DNA of 64,000 bases from Paracoccaceae bacterium (GTDB lineage: Bacteria; Pseudomonadota; Alphaproteobacteria; Rhodobacterales; Rhodobacteraceae). The position numbers and the translations under genes are program-made. The stretch lies in assembly GCA_028284605.1 (NCBI GenBank), contig JANQRL010000011.1, forward strand, positions 1 through 64,000, read 5' to 3'. Positions 1-8,388 of the stretch are shown here, in pieces (the stretch's first letter is position 1; each line of letters begins with the position of its first letter). The notes beneath the pieces are model-generated. The model was given only the letters and a program-made list of their open reading frames with translations. It did not search any database and was not told where the DNA came from.

Positions 1-81
1 ATCGCGACCCGCTTCGACCGACGGGCGGTCTACTTCCTGAGCTTCCTACACATCGCTTCAGCAATGCTATGGATGAGATGA
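1..81 (+). mobile_element. C-terminal end of an IS5-type transposase (partial)
   Basis: Frame 1 is open from the first base of the window to a TGA at 79-81 and reads IATRFDRRAVYFLSFLHIAS followed by AMLWMR. The RxATRxD...FLSxLxIA pattern is the usual C-terminus of IS5-superfamily (DDE) transposases. Only 26 residues are visible; the rest lies outside the window, so it cannot be said whether the element is intact. The stop lies 13 bases before the dat stop codon on the opposite strand, so the right end of the element must sit within about 15 bp of the dat 3' end. The family call rests on a short match. Confidence 0.6.
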
Positions 82-94
82 ATGTCGATTCAGC

Positions 95-949
95 CTAGAC
101 CGCCGCCGCCCGGCTCTCGTCGAGGTAGATCTCGCGCATCCGGCGGGCGACGGGGCCTGGGGTGCCGTCGCCGAGGGGGGCGCCGTCGATCTCGACCACG
201 GGCATGACGAAGCTCGAGGCGGAGGTGATGAAGGCTTCGTCCGCGCCTTGCGCCTCCTCGACGGTGAAGGCGCGCTCCTCGACCTTCATCTGCGCCTCCC
301 GCGCCATCCGCAGCACCGCCGCGCGGGTGATGCCGTGCAGGATTTCCTCGCCCAGATGTCTTGTGACGATGGTGTTGCCCTTCACGATATAGGCGTTGTT
401 CGAGGTGCCTTCGGTGACCTGGCCGTCCTCGACCATCCAGGCGTCGTCGGCGCCCGCCGCCTTGGCCATCATCTTGCCCATGGAGGGGTAGAGGAGCTGC
501 ACCGTCTTGATGTCGCGGCGGCCCCAGCGGCGGTCGGGGATCGAGATCACCTTGATGCCCTTCGCGGCCGCCGGGCTGTCGGCGAGGCCGGGTTTCGACT
601 GGGTGAAGAGCACGATCGTCGGCGCGGCCCCCTCGGGATAGGCGAAGTCGCGGTCCGCCGCGCCGCGGGTGATCTGGAGATAGACCAGGCCATCCTCGAT
701 GCCGTTCTTCTCGACGAGGGTCCGGTGGACGGTCAGCAGGTCGTCGTCGGTCACCGGGCTCTGCATGTCGAGTTCGCCCAGCGACCGGTGCAGCCGCGCC
801 GCGTGGCCCGCGAAATCGATCAGCTTGCCGCCGAGCACGCTGGTGACCTCATAGACCCCGTCGGCGAAGAGAAAGCCCCGGTCGAAGACGCTGACCTTGG
901 CCTCTTCCTCGGGCACATACTCCCCGTTCACATAGACGATGCGGCTCAT
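95..949 (-). CDS. dat: D-amino-acid transaminase (class IV PLP aminotransferase)
   Basis: 284-aa fold-type IV PLP enzyme. It moves the amino group between D-amino acids and 2-oxo acids (typically D-Ala + 2-oxoglutarate to pyruvate + D-Glu) in the cytoplasm. The catalytic lysine is K148 in RRDIKTVQLL; YLQITRG (90-96) and the phosphate-binding TEGTSNNAYIV segment are also present. The start at 949 is chosen over an upstream ATG at 1003 because a GGGAGG Shine-Dalgarno lies 7 bases before it and homologues begin RIVYVNGEY. It is the last gene of the dgcN-dgcA-dat unit (77-bp gap to dgcA), which favours D-amino-acid catabolism over branched-chain aminotransfer. The IS5-like remnant lies just beyond its 3' end. 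Confidence 0.87.
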   Translation of the reverse strand: MSRIVYVNGEYVPEEEAKVSVFDRGFLFADGVYEVTSVLGGKLIDFAGHAARLHRSLGELDMQSPVTDDDLLTVHRTLVEKNGIEDGLVYLQITRGAADRDFAYPEGAAPTIVLFTQSKPGLADSPAAAKGIKVISIPDRRWGRRDIKTVQLLYPSMGKMMAKAAGADDAWMVEDGQVTEGTSNNAYIVKGNTIVTRHLGEEILHGITRAAVLRMAREAQMKVEERAFTVEEAQGADEAFITSASSFVMPVVEIDGAPLGDGTPGPVARRMREIYLDESRAAAV

Positions 950-1025
950 CGGCGCCTCCCTCGATACGCTGCCTTCCCTTTCCCAAGGACGGCGCGGGGT
1001 CAAGGGGCGCGGCGCGGATCGCGGC

Positions 1026-1991
1026 TCAGCCCCAAAGCTCCGGTGCCGCCGGGTGGACCTTGTCGTCGGCGTAGCTGAGCGGTGGGGTGCGGTCCCGGGA
1101 CAGCAGCAGCGGGCCGTCGAGGTCCACGACCTTGGCTCCTTGCGCCAGCAGGACCGCCGGCGCCATGGCCAGCGAGGTGCCGACCATGCAGCCGACCATC
1201 AGGTCGAGCCCGGCCTCCAGCACCGCCGCGCGCATTGCCCCCGCCTCGGTCAGCCCGCCGGCCTTGTCGAGCTTGAGGTTAACCATGTCGTATTTCGCGG
1301 CGAGCCCGGGCAGCGAGGCGCGGTCATGGACCGCCTCGTCGGCACAGACCGGCAGCGGGCGCTCGATCTCGGCCAGCATGTCGTCGGCGCCGGCCGGCAG
1401 GGGCTGCTCCACCATCTCGACGCCAAGGCGCAGGAGATGCGGCGCGAGATCGGCATAGATCTCCGCCGTCCAGCCCTCGTTGGCATCGACGATCAGCCGC
1501 GATGCCGGGGCGCCGCGCCGCACCGCCTCCAGCCGGGGCATGTCCTCCGGCGTGCCGAGCTTGATCTTCAGGAGCGGGCGGTGGGCGGCCTCGCGGGCGG
1601 CCTCCTCCATGGCGTCGGGGGTGTCGAGGGAGAGCGTGTAGGCGGTGGTCTGGGGGCGCGGCCGGGGCAGGCCGGCGAGCTGCCAGACCGGGGCGCCGGT
1701 GAACTTCGCCTGCCAGTCCCAGAGCGCGCAATCGACGGCATTGCGCGCCGCTCCCGGCGGCAGGGCGTCCTGCAGGTTGTGGCGGGTGATGTCGGGGGGC
1801 AGGGCCTCGATCTGGGCGGTCACGCTGTCGAGGGTTTCGCCGTAGCGGGCATAGGGCACGCATTCGCCGCAGCCCATGACGCCTTCGCGATGCACCCGCA
1901 CGGTGAGCACCGCGGCCTCGGTCTTGCTGCCGCGCGAGATGGTGAAGGCCCGGGCGAGCGGGAAGCGGTCGGCCTGCACGCTGATCGACAT
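1026..1991 (-). CDS. dgcA: N-acetyl-D-glutamate racemase DgcA (enolase superfamily)
   Basis: 321-aa muconate-lactonizing/dipeptide-epimerase type enolase-superfamily enzyme. The visible catalytic frame is KxK (K142, K144), metal ligands D169 (VDANEGW), E195 (VEMVEQP) and D218 (CADEA), and the second-face base K240/K243 (LKLDK). In the described DgcN-DgcA route it converts N-acetyl-D-Glu to N-acetyl-L-Glu. Family members can also be L-Ala-D/L-Glu epimerases; the adjacent dgcN (29-bp gap) decides for DgcA. The ATG at 1991 has a GGGGGAGAG ribosome-binding site. The same frame is open further upstream, but that stretch overlaps dgcN. Confidence 0.87.
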   Translation of the reverse strand: MSISVQADRFPLARAFTISRGSKTEAAVLTVRVHREGVMGCGECVPYARYGETLDSVTAQIEALPPDITRHNLQDALPPGAARNAVDCALWDWQAKFTGAPVWQLAGLPRPRPQTTAYTLSLDTPDAMEEAAREAAHRPLLKIKLGTPEDMPRLEAVRRGAPASRLIVDANEGWTAEIYADLAPHLLRLGVEMVEQPLPAGADDMLAEIERPLPVCADEAVHDRASLPGLAAKYDMVNLKLDKAGGLTEAGAMRAAVLEAGLDLMVGCMVGTSLAMAPAVLLAQGAKVVDLDGPLLLSRDRTPPLSYADDKVHPAAPELWG

Positions 1992-2020
1992 AATGCTCTC
2001 CCCCGGGACCCGACCCCAGC

Positions 2021-3022
2021 CTAGAGCGCCAGGAGCGCGTCCACCAGCCGCCCGGCGCCCTGGCGCACCGGATCGATTGTGGGCAGGCCCATCCGGTCCT
2101 CGATTTCCGCGAGGCACATCGCCGCCGCATCGTCGTCGAGCGCCTTGGTGTTGACCGAGATGCCGACGACCGCGCAGGCCGGATTGGCCACCCGGGCCAG
2201 CGGCAAGGCGGTGTCGCGGAGCGTCTCGAGCGAGGGCAGTTGGTAGTCCGGCAGGCCGCGCATATGGGTCCTTGTCGGTTCGTGGGCGAGGATCAGCGCG
2301 TCGGGCTGCCCGCCATGGATCAGCGCCATGGTCACCCCGGAATAGGAGATGTGGAAGAGGCTGCCCTGGCCCTCGATATGGTCCCAATGGTCGGGATCGT
2401 TGTCGGGGGTGAGCCATTCCACCGCGCCGGCCATGAAATCCGCCACCACGGCGTCGAGCGGCACGCCCTCGCCGGTGATCAGAATGCCGGTCTGGCCGGT
2501 GGCGCGGAAGGCGGATTTGAGCCCGCGCTTCTGCATCGCGTCGTCCATGGCGAGCGCGGTGTACATCTTGCCGAGCGAGCAATCGGTGCCGACGGCCAGG
2601 CAGCGCTTGCCGGTGCGCCGGACCCCGTTCGCGATGGGATAGTGGACCGGCGGGACGCGGACATCGTGAAGGATGCGGCCCTCGGCCTTGGCGGCGGCCG
2701 CCAGGTCGGGCTCGTCGCGCAGGAGGTTGTGGAGCCCGCTGGCCAGGTCATAGCCCAGCGCCAGGGCCTCGAGCAGCACCGCCTTCCAGCTTTTCGAGAT
2801 CACGCCGCCTCTGTTGGCCACGCCGATGACCAGGGTCTTCGCGCCGGCCTCGCGCGCCTCGGCGAGACTCATGTCCGGCAGGCCGAGATCGGCGCCGCAG
2901 CCGGGCAGACGGAGCTGGCCGAGCGCCGCTTCGGGGCGCCAGTCGGCGATGCCCTGGGCGACCTTTGCCGCCAGTTGGTCCGGCGCGTCGCCGAGAAAGA
3001 GCAGATACGGCATGTGAATCAT
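2021..3022 (-). CDS. dgcN: D-glutamate N-acetyltransferase DgcN (DUF1611 family)
   Basis: 333-aa DUF1611-type protein. The N-terminal Rossmann-like domain begins PYLLFLGDAPDQLAAKVAQG and is followed by a P-loop, GTDCSLGK at 145-152. DgcN acetylates D-glutamate to N-acetyl-D-glutamate using acetyl-CoA and supplies the substrate of DgcA next door. The Pfam family is named after an unknown function; the assignment follows from the family plus the fixed DgcN-DgcA pairing known from marine bacteria. It is first in a three-gene minus-strand operon. The start at 3022 matches homologue length; an internal ATG at 3013 is possible. No regulator is visible next to it. Confidence 0.85.
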   Translation of the reverse strand: MIHMPYLLFLGDAPDQLAAKVAQGIADWRPEAALGQLRLPGCGADLGLPDMSLAEAREAGAKTLVIGVANRGGVISKSWKAVLLEALALGYDLASGLHNLLRDEPDLAAAAKAEGRILHDVRVPPVHYPIANGVRRTGKRCLAVGTDCSLGKMYTALAMDDAMQKRGLKSAFRATGQTGILITGEGVPLDAVVADFMAGAVEWLTPDNDPDHWDHIEGQGSLFHISYSGVTMALIHGGQPDALILAHEPTRTHMRGLPDYQLPSLETLRDTALPLARVANPACAVVGISVNTKALDDDAAAMCLAEIEDRMGLPTIDPVRQGAGRLVDALLAL

Positions 3023-3251
3023 GATGCGGCCCCCCGTGTCCGGTGAATGATCGGTCAGGACGCGGCGAAAGTCTTTGCCGATCTTGCGCGGCCGGGTCGG
3101 CGGCGCGGGAAATCCGCCCGGTCTGCCGCCCTTTGATGCAGGATTTGCCCATCACGGCGCGTCAGAGGGCATCGGAAAGCCCTTGCGGCCCCCGGCGCAA
3201 CGCAATAGCCCCGGAGGCGATCCGAGACGAAACAATATTGCGGAGGTCCCG

Positions 3252-4226
3252 ATGTCCTTTACCGTCCCGCCCGCGCCGCCGGCGCGCCCGAACCGCTGCC
3301 AGCTCTTCGGTCCCGGCTCGCGGCCCGAACTCTTTGAGAAGATGGCGTCGAGCGCCGCGGATGTGATCAATCTGGACCTCGAGGACAGCGTGGCGCCCGA
3401 CGACAAGGACGCGGCGCGGAGGAATGTGGTCGCCGCGATCAACGACATCGACTGGGGCAGCAAGACGCTGAGCGTGCGGATCAACGGGCTCGACACCGCA
3501 TACTGGTATCGCGATGTGGTGGACCTGCTGGAACAGACCAGCGGTCGGCTCGACCTGATCATGATCCCGAAGGCCGGGGTGGCCGGCGACATCTATGCGG
3601 TCGATGCGCTTGTCAGCGCGGCCGAGGCCGCGTCGGGCAAGGAAAAGCGGCTCGGCTTCGAGGCGATCATCGAGACCGCGGCGGGACTGGCCCATGTCGA
3701 GGAGATCGCGGCGGCGAGCCCACGGATGCAGTCGCTCCATCTCGGGCCCGCGGATTACGCCGCCTATATGGGGATGCAGACGACCCATATCGGCGGCACC
3801 CAGTCGAATTACTACATGCTCTCGCCGAACGAGGGGGAGGGCGAGCGGCAGACGCATTATGCGGACCCGTGGCACTACCCGCACGTTGCCATCGTCGCGG
3901 CCTGCCGGACCCATGGGCTTCTGCCGGTCGACGGGCCGTTCGGGGACTTTTCCGACCCGGACGGGTTCAAGGCCCAGGCGCTGCGCGCGGCGACCTTGGG
4001 CTGTGTCGGCAAATGGGCGATCCATCCGAGCCAGATCGCGCTTTCGAATGAGGTCTTCACGCCCTCCGAAGCGGCGGTGTCCGAGGCCCGCGCGATCATC
4101 GCGGCGATGGAACAGGCCAAGAAGGACGGCAAGGGCGCGGTGACCTACAAGGGCAAGCTGATCGACATCGCCTCGATCAAGCAGGCCGAGGTGATCGTGC
4201 GGCAGGCAGAGATGATCGCGGGGTAG
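3252..4226 (+). CDS. mcl1: L-malyl-CoA/beta-methylmalyl-CoA lyase
   Basis: 324-aa HpcH/HpaI-CitE family TIM-barrel lyase. It cleaves L-malyl-CoA to acetyl-CoA + glyoxylate and beta-methylmalyl-CoA to propionyl-CoA + glyoxylate, the last C-C cleavage of the ethylmalonyl-CoA pathway. The CoA/Mg-binding segments INLDLEDSVAPDDKDAAR and GFEAIIETAAGL are present, and the length matches Rhodobacter Mcl1 (about 318 aa). The start at 3252 follows a CGGAGG site. It is monocistronic in view; the pathway partners pccB, pccA and mcm lie 42-52 kb away. Downstream are two double palindromes that may serve as terminators. Confidence 0.9.
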   Translation: MSFTVPPAPPARPNRCQLFGPGSRPELFEKMASSAADVINLDLEDSVAPDDKDAARRNVVAAINDIDWGSKTLSVRINGLDTAYWYRDVVDLLEQTSGRLDLIMIPKAGVAGDIYAVDALVSAAEAASGKEKRLGFEAIIETAAGLAHVEEIAAASPRMQSLHLGPADYAAYMGMQTTHIGGTQSNYYMLSPNEGEGERQTHYADPWHYPHVAIVAACRTHGLLPVDGPFGDFSDPDGFKAQALRAATLGCVGKWAIHPSQIALSNEVFTPSEAAVSEARAIIAAMEQAKKDGKGAVTYKGKLIDIASIKQAEVIVRQAEMIAG

Positions 4227-4272
4227 AGGTTGCGCATCGGCTGCCTCGGGGACGGAGCGCCGGGGGTGGGGT

Positions 4273-4431
4273 AAAACTCTTCGAAGAGTTTTGCCAGACC
4301 CTTCGAAGGGTCTGGTCGCGCAGCGTCGACGCGCGCCGCCGATCACCGCCGCTACTTGTGTCCGGCGCCTGCCTCGCTCCGCCGCGACAAAACTCTTCGA
4401 AGAGTTTTGGGCAGACCCTTCGAAGGGTCTG
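4273..4431. repeat. Pair of double TTCGAA palindromes between convergent genes
   Basis: Two copies of a double palindrome. Copy A has AAAACTCTTCGAAGAGTTTT at 4273-4292 and CAGACCCTTCGAAGGGTCTG at 4295-4314. Copy B has the same two at 4389-4408 and 4412-4431. Each half is a perfect 20-bp palindrome and would form a 9-10 bp hairpin in RNA. They fill the gap between mcl1 and guaD, which converge, so a bidirectional terminator role is reasonable. The same pair recurs at 58534-58684. The ~70 bp between copies A and B is not conserved in the other pair. Confidence 0.85.
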
Positions 4432-4483
4432 CGCCCCGTCGATCGCCGTGATCCGGACACCGCGGGCGCCCGATCCCGGGGCC

Positions 4484-5785
4484 CTACCGGTCCGGGCGAA
4501 CCGCGTCCCGTCCCGCCACCCGGACCGCCCGGATCGCCCGGTCATCGCCCATCATGATCGTGGGAAACACCGCCTCCCAGATGTCCTCGGCCCGCTCGGC
4601 GCGCTGGGCAATGGCCCGCGTCGAGGCGAGGTCGAGCACCGCCAGATCGGCCTCTGCCCCCGGCCCGAGATGACCGACAGTTCCGCCGAGATGCAGCGCC
4701 CGGGCCGAGCCTTCGGTGGCGAGCCAGAGGAGTTGCGCGGGGTGCAGGACGACGCCCCTCAGATGCGCCACCTCATAGGCCGCCGCCATGGTCCGCAGCA
4801 TCGAGAACGACGACCCGCCGCCGGTATCGGTGGCCAGGCCGACACCGACACCGGCGGTCTTCAGACCGGCCATGTCGAAGAGGCCGGAGCCGATGAAGGT
4901 GTTGGAGGTCGGACAATGCACCAAGGCCGCGCCGATCTCCGCCAGCCGCGCCCGCTCGCGCGCGGTCAGGTGGATCGCATGGCCGTAGAGCCCGCGCGGC
5001 CCGAGCAGGCCCGCCGCCTCGTAGGTGTCGAGATAGTCCCGGGCCTCGGGGAACAGCTCGTGGACCCAGGCGACCTCATCATGCTGCTCGCTCAGATGGG
5101 TCTGCATGAGGCAGGTCGGATGGTCGGCCCAGAGCGCGCCGAGCGCTTCCAGTTGCGCGCGCGTCGAGGTCGGCGAGAACCGTGGCGTGATCGCATAGAC
5201 GGCGCGGCCCTGCCCGTGCCAGCGCGCGATCAGCGCCGCGCTCTGGTCATGGGCGGTCCGGGCGGTGTCGCGCAGCCCCTCGGGCGCGTTGCGGTCCATG
5301 CAGGTCTTTCCGCCCACCACCCGCATGCCCCGCGCCTCGGCGGCGGCGAACCAGGCGTCGACGCTCTCGGGATGGATCGTGCAGAAACTCGCGAGCGTCG
5401 TGGTGCCGTGGGCCAGGGCCAGATCGAGGGTCCGCTCGGCGGCCGCTTCGGCATAGGCCGGGTCGCCGAAGCGCATCTCCTCGGGGAAGGTATAGGTGTT
5501 GAGCCAGTCGATCAGGCGCTTGCCCCAGCTCGCGATGATTCCGGTCTGGGGATAGTGCATATGGGCGTCGACGAAGCCGGCCATCATGAGCCCGTCGCCG
5601 TAATCGGTGACCTCCGCCTCCGGGTAGGCGGCGCGCAGCGCGTCGGCTGCACCAACATCGGCGATCCGCCCGTCCTCGATCAGCACAGCGCCGCGACGTT
5701 CGTGATGGGTCACCTCCTGCCACGGCGCCGCGAAGGGATCGCCGGAGAAGCGCAGAATCTGGCCGAGGAGAAGTTGCCGGGTCAT
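4484..5785 (-). CDS. guaD: Guanine deaminase
   Basis: 433-aa amidohydrolase-superfamily enzyme converting guanine to xanthine plus ammonia for purine nitrogen salvage. The zinc-binding HxH motif is H75/H77 in FVDAHMHYPQTG. Further landmarks are the guanine-binding TFPEE segment after WLNTY, THLSEQHDE, and LATDTGGG with the metal-binding Asp. The length agrees with bacterial GuaD (about 430-440 aa). The start at 5785 (MTRQLLLG) is preferred to 5821 because it matches the family N-terminus, although no strong ribosome-binding site is seen for either. The gene upstream on this strand begins 43 bp away. Confidence 0.9.
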   Translation of the reverse strand: MTRQLLLGQILRFSGDPFAAPWQEVTHHERRGAVLIEDGRIADVGAADALRAAYPEAEVTDYGDGLMMAGFVDAHMHYPQTGIIASWGKRLIDWLNTYTFPEEMRFGDPAYAEAAAERTLDLALAHGTTTLASFCTIHPESVDAWFAAAEARGMRVVGGKTCMDRNAPEGLRDTARTAHDQSAALIARWHGQGRAVYAITPRFSPTSTRAQLEALGALWADHPTCLMQTHLSEQHDEVAWVHELFPEARDYLDTYEAAGLLGPRGLYGHAIHLTARERARLAEIGAALVHCPTSNTFIGSGLFDMAGLKTAGVGVGLATDTGGGSSFSMLRTMAAAYEVAHLRGVVLHPAQLLWLATEGSARALHLGGTVGHLGPGAEADLAVLDLASTRAIAQRAERAEDIWEAVFPTIMMGDDRAIRAVRVAGRDAVRPDR

Positions 5786-5827
5786 TCCCAATGGGTAGGC
5801 CGGAGCGGCCATGGAGGGCAAGCGCGC

Positions 5828-6481
5828 CTAGTTCCGGGCCGGCCGCCAGCCCGCCGCCCGGGCCTCTGCCTCGGTGCAGAACCAGCGCTCGCCGCGGCTT
5901 TCGTCGATCCGGGTGCGGTCGTAATGCGCGTTATGGGGCATGTGGTAGATGCGGCCCGAGCCGGAGATGTTGCCCTTGATGATGCAACCCGCGTTCGGTG
6001 CGGCGGGGTCGGCGGCAACCCGGCCGAGCCGGAAAGCCGCCGGCGCCTCCATCCGCGTCGACCAGAGCCCGGCGCCGCGCACCGCGGCCCGTTTCTCGGC
6101 CAGATCGTACTCCATCGTGTAGCGGCGATAGGCGAAGGCGAGGCCGTCAAGCACGAGGTCCTCCGCGATGTCGGTGCCGCCGACCCCGCAGCGCGCCACG
6201 ATCCTTCCGTAGCGGTCCACGTCGCGTTCGGCGCAGCGCGCCTGGGCGCCGGCATAGCGGTTGGCCACCTCGCCCGCGACCCAGGCGCCGCAATCCCAGC
6301 GCGTGCCGCTCTCCGCCTCGCAGGGCTGGCCGAGTTCCGGCGCGTCGATCCCGTGCAGCCGGACCCGCGTGCCGCCGACCTCCAGCGTGTCGCCATCGAT
6401 CACCACGATGCGGCCAGAGACCTCCGCCGCGACGGGGGCGGCGAGCCAGAGGGTCGCGATGATGGAACAGATCCGGAACAC
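5828..6481 (-). CDS. Secreted thermonuclease-family (SNase-like) protein
   Basis: 217 aa with an N-terminal signal peptide (cleavage near AAPVAA/EV, residue 19). A staphylococcal-nuclease fold follows: VIDGDTLEVGGTRVRLHGID, then DRYGRIVARC, which carries the catalytic Arg. The C-terminal ~55 residues (CIIKGN... GERWFCTEAEARAAGW) are a Cys-containing extension often seen in rhodobacterial SNase proteins. It should be exported to the periplasm or medium and cut nucleic acids; substrate use is inferred from the fold. It is followed on the same strand by guaD (43 bp). The 319-bp gap upstream holds repeat copy A. Confidence 0.82.
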   Translation of the reverse strand: MFRICSIIATLWLAAPVAAEVSGRIVVIDGDTLEVGGTRVRLHGIDAPELGQPCEAESGTRWDCGAWVAGEVANRYAGAQARCAERDVDRYGRIVARCGVGGTDIAEDLVLDGLAFAYRRYTMEYDLAEKRAAVRGAGLWSTRMEAPAAFRLGRVAADPAAPNAGCIIKGNISGSGRIYHMPHNAHYDRTRIDESRGERWFCTEAEARAAGWRPARN

Positions 6482-6589
6482 ATTCTTAACAAAGGGTTAA
6501 GGACGCCTTGGATCAAGGGATTTCGGTCCGTTGCTTCCAAATGGCCAACCATGAGCAAGATGCCCATACCAAGTTGGTTCTCGTTCCCT

Positions 6590-6750
6590 GCCCGAATAGC
6601 GCCGAAGGCGCAGGGCATCGGCAGACCGGTCCGGCGGGCTGGCGATTGGGTTGGCCAGAGCGCGGAGCTCGGAGCGGGGGAGGTGCCTGGCGGGCATAAA
6701 GCACTGAGCTCAACCGACAGATCGCCAGCCCCCGGTCTGTCGTTGCCCGG
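6590..6750. repeat. ~140-bp inverted-end intergenic repeat, copy A
   Basis: First of three copies (others at 15855-16014 and 61045-61206). A conserved lead-in, CCCGAATAGCGCCGAAGGCG, is followed at 6611-6750 by an element whose ends are inverted repeats, GGGCATCGGCAGACCGG against CCGGTCTGTCGTTGCCC. A second inverted pair, GGGCTGGCGAT/ATCGCCAGCCC, lies just inside. No coding frame is shared by the copies. It takes up half of the 319-bp gap between the nuclease gene and the DMT permease. It could be a MITE-like element or fold as a long hairpin RNA. Confidence 0.85.
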
Positions 6751-6800
6751 CTTGCGTTGCGCGGTGGGAGGCCGTGTCGTCCGGACCTCTGGATGCCTCA

Positions 6801-7691
6801 CTACCCCTTCGTCTCCGGCCCCGCCGGGGTGATCGCGCGGCGCGCCTTGGCCTCACGCCAGGTGATGAAGGTCACCGAGCCGAGGATCACCGCGCCCCCC
6901 AGGATCACGAAGCCGTCCACCGGCTCGGCGAAGACCAGGGCCCCCAAAGCCACCGCCCACACGAGTTGCAGGAAGGTCACCGGTTGGGTCACGGTCAAAG
7001 GCGCCGCCGCAAAGGCCAGGGTCATCGTGTAATGCCCGGCGGTGGCGAAACAGGCCACGCCGAAGAGCCAGGCCAGCTCCGTCCAGCCCACCGGTACCCA
7101 GACCGCATAGGCGAAGGGGGCCAGACCGAGCGTCACCGTGATCGACAGCATCCCCACGATCACCGCCGCGCCGACCTCGCCCGAGAGCTGCTTGGCGATC
7201 AGATAACCGGCGGCAAAAAACGCCGCCGTCCCGAGCATCGCGATGTGGCCGATCTCCACCTCGCGGATGCCCGGCCGCAGGATGATCAGCGCGCCCACCA
7301 GCGCCGCGAGTACGGCGGCGAGCCGGCGTGGCGGCAGGCGCTCGCCGAGGATCAGCGCGGCGCCGATGGTGACATAGACCGGGGCGAGGTAGTTCATTGC
7401 CGTCACTTCGGCGATCGAGATCTGCGTCATCGAGAAGAACCACAGGATGACGGCGAGGGTATGGGCCGCGCCGCGCCAGGCGAAGAGCTTCACCTGGCGC
7501 CCGGTCAGCCGGGCCGCGAAGATCGGCTTCAGCATCGGGATCAGGAAGACGAGGCCCAGCACATAGCGCAGGAAGGCCGCCTGGGGGGCGGGCACCGCGC
7601 CGCCGAGATGCTTCACGATGGCGGTGACCGCCACGAAACTGAGCCCCGTAAGGACCATCCAGAAGATACCGAGAAGGGGGCGGGAAGCCAT
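6801..7691 (-). CDS. DMT (EamA) superfamily permease
   Basis: 296-aa inner-membrane protein with about ten hydrophobic segments in two EamA repeats; the second starts near GHIAMLGTAAFFAAG. The EamA mark FWMVLTGLSFVAVTAIVK opens the protein and LGERL closes the first half. DMT permeases export or import amino acids, nucleosides or other metabolites; the substrate cannot be read here. The start at 7691 (MASRPLLG) fits the family; an in-frame ATG at 7709 adds six residues. It lies 41 bp downstream of the LysE-type exporter on the same strand and may be co-transcribed with it. Confidence 0.83.
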   Translation of the reverse strand: MASRPLLGIFWMVLTGLSFVAVTAIVKHLGGAVPAPQAAFLRYVLGLVFLIPMLKPIFAARLTGRQVKLFAWRGAAHTLAVILWFFSMTQISIAEVTAMNYLAPVYVTIGAALILGERLPPRRLAAVLAALVGALIILRPGIREVEIGHIAMLGTAAFFAAGYLIAKQLSGEVGAAVIVGMLSITVTLGLAPFAYAVWVPVGWTELAWLFGVACFATAGHYTMTLAFAAAPLTVTQPVTFLQLVWAVALGALVFAEPVDGFVILGGAVILGSVTFITWREAKARRAITPAGPETKG

Positions 7692-7732
7692 GCTGCCGAT
7701 GTCGCCCATCGCGGCGGGAACGGCAAGGCGGG

Positions 7733-8347
7733 TCAGGCCGGCGACGGCATGAGGATCAGCCCCGCCGCGATGGTCCACATCACGCCGGCGATGATCAGAT
7801 CCAGGACCTGCCAGGCCCGGGGCCGCGCGAAGACCGGCCGGAGCAGGGCGGCGCCGTAGCCGAGCGCGAAGAAGAAGAGGAAGGAGGCCAGCGAGGCGCC
7901 GGCCCAGAAGGCGAGCCCGGCGCCGGGAAACCGGGTTGCGACAGAGCCGCCGAGCACAACCGTGTCGAGATAGACATGGGGGTTCAGCCAGGTCAGCGCG
8001 AGCGTGGTCAGTAGCGCCCGGCGCAAGCTGCCGCCGCCGTTTGCGGAGGGTGTGAGCGTACCGCCCCCCGCAAGAGCGGCCCGCAGGCTGAGCCCGCCAT
8101 AGAGGATCAGCATCGCCGCCCCGAACCAGCGCACGATATCGGCGAAACCGGGGATTGCCTCGGCCAGCGCCGAGAACCCCGCGACGCCGACCCCGAAGAG
8201 CACCGCGTCGGAGACACCGCACAGGAGGCAGATCGCGAAGACATGGGCCCCCGCGATGCCTTGCCGTAGGACGAAGGCATTCTGCGCCCCGATGGCGAGG
8301 ATCAGGCTGAGGCTCAAGGCGAACCCGGCGGAGAAGGCGGTACTCAT
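7733..8347 (-). CDS. LysE/ArgO-type amino-acid exporter
   Basis: 204-aa protein with six predicted membrane segments. The LysE-family signatures ILAIGAQNAFVLRQG near the N-terminus and TWLNPHVYLDT in the middle are present. LysE and ArgO export L-lysine/L-arginine and are switched on by the LysR regulator LysG/ArgP. Here the facing gene on the plus strand is an ArgP-like regulator, although fragments of it intervene. GGAG lies 7 bases upstream of the start. The divergent gap carries a 9-9-9 inverted repeat that is a good operator candidate. Confidence 0.88.
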   Translation of the reverse strand: MSTAFSAGFALSLSLILAIGAQNAFVLRQGIAGAHVFAICLLCGVSDAVLFGVGVAGFSALAEAIPGFADIVRWFGAAMLILYGGLSLRAALAGGGTLTPSANGGGSLRRALLTTLALTWLNPHVYLDTVVLGGSVATRFPGAGLAFWAGASLASFLFFFALGYGAALLRPVFARPRAWQVLDLIIAGVMWTIAAGLILMPSPA

Positions 8348-8388
8348 CTCGGCTCCGTGGCGACGACCGGAGCCGGGTAGCGCAGGCT

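Noticed and set aside
1026-2582. A 518-aa form of DgcA starting at 2582.
   Set aside because: The extra N-terminal part is antisense-like Arg/Gly/Ala text overlapping dgcN in another frame; the ATG at 1991 has a good ribosome-binding site.
4358-6832. An 824-codon open frame on the plus strand, and similar long frames at 19047-20270, 27199-28596 and 34008-36041.
   Set aside because: They lie antisense to well-supported genes (guaD/nuclease, SLC13, leuA, mrdA), are Arg/Gly/Pro/His-rich with no domain, and follow from high G+C at third positions.
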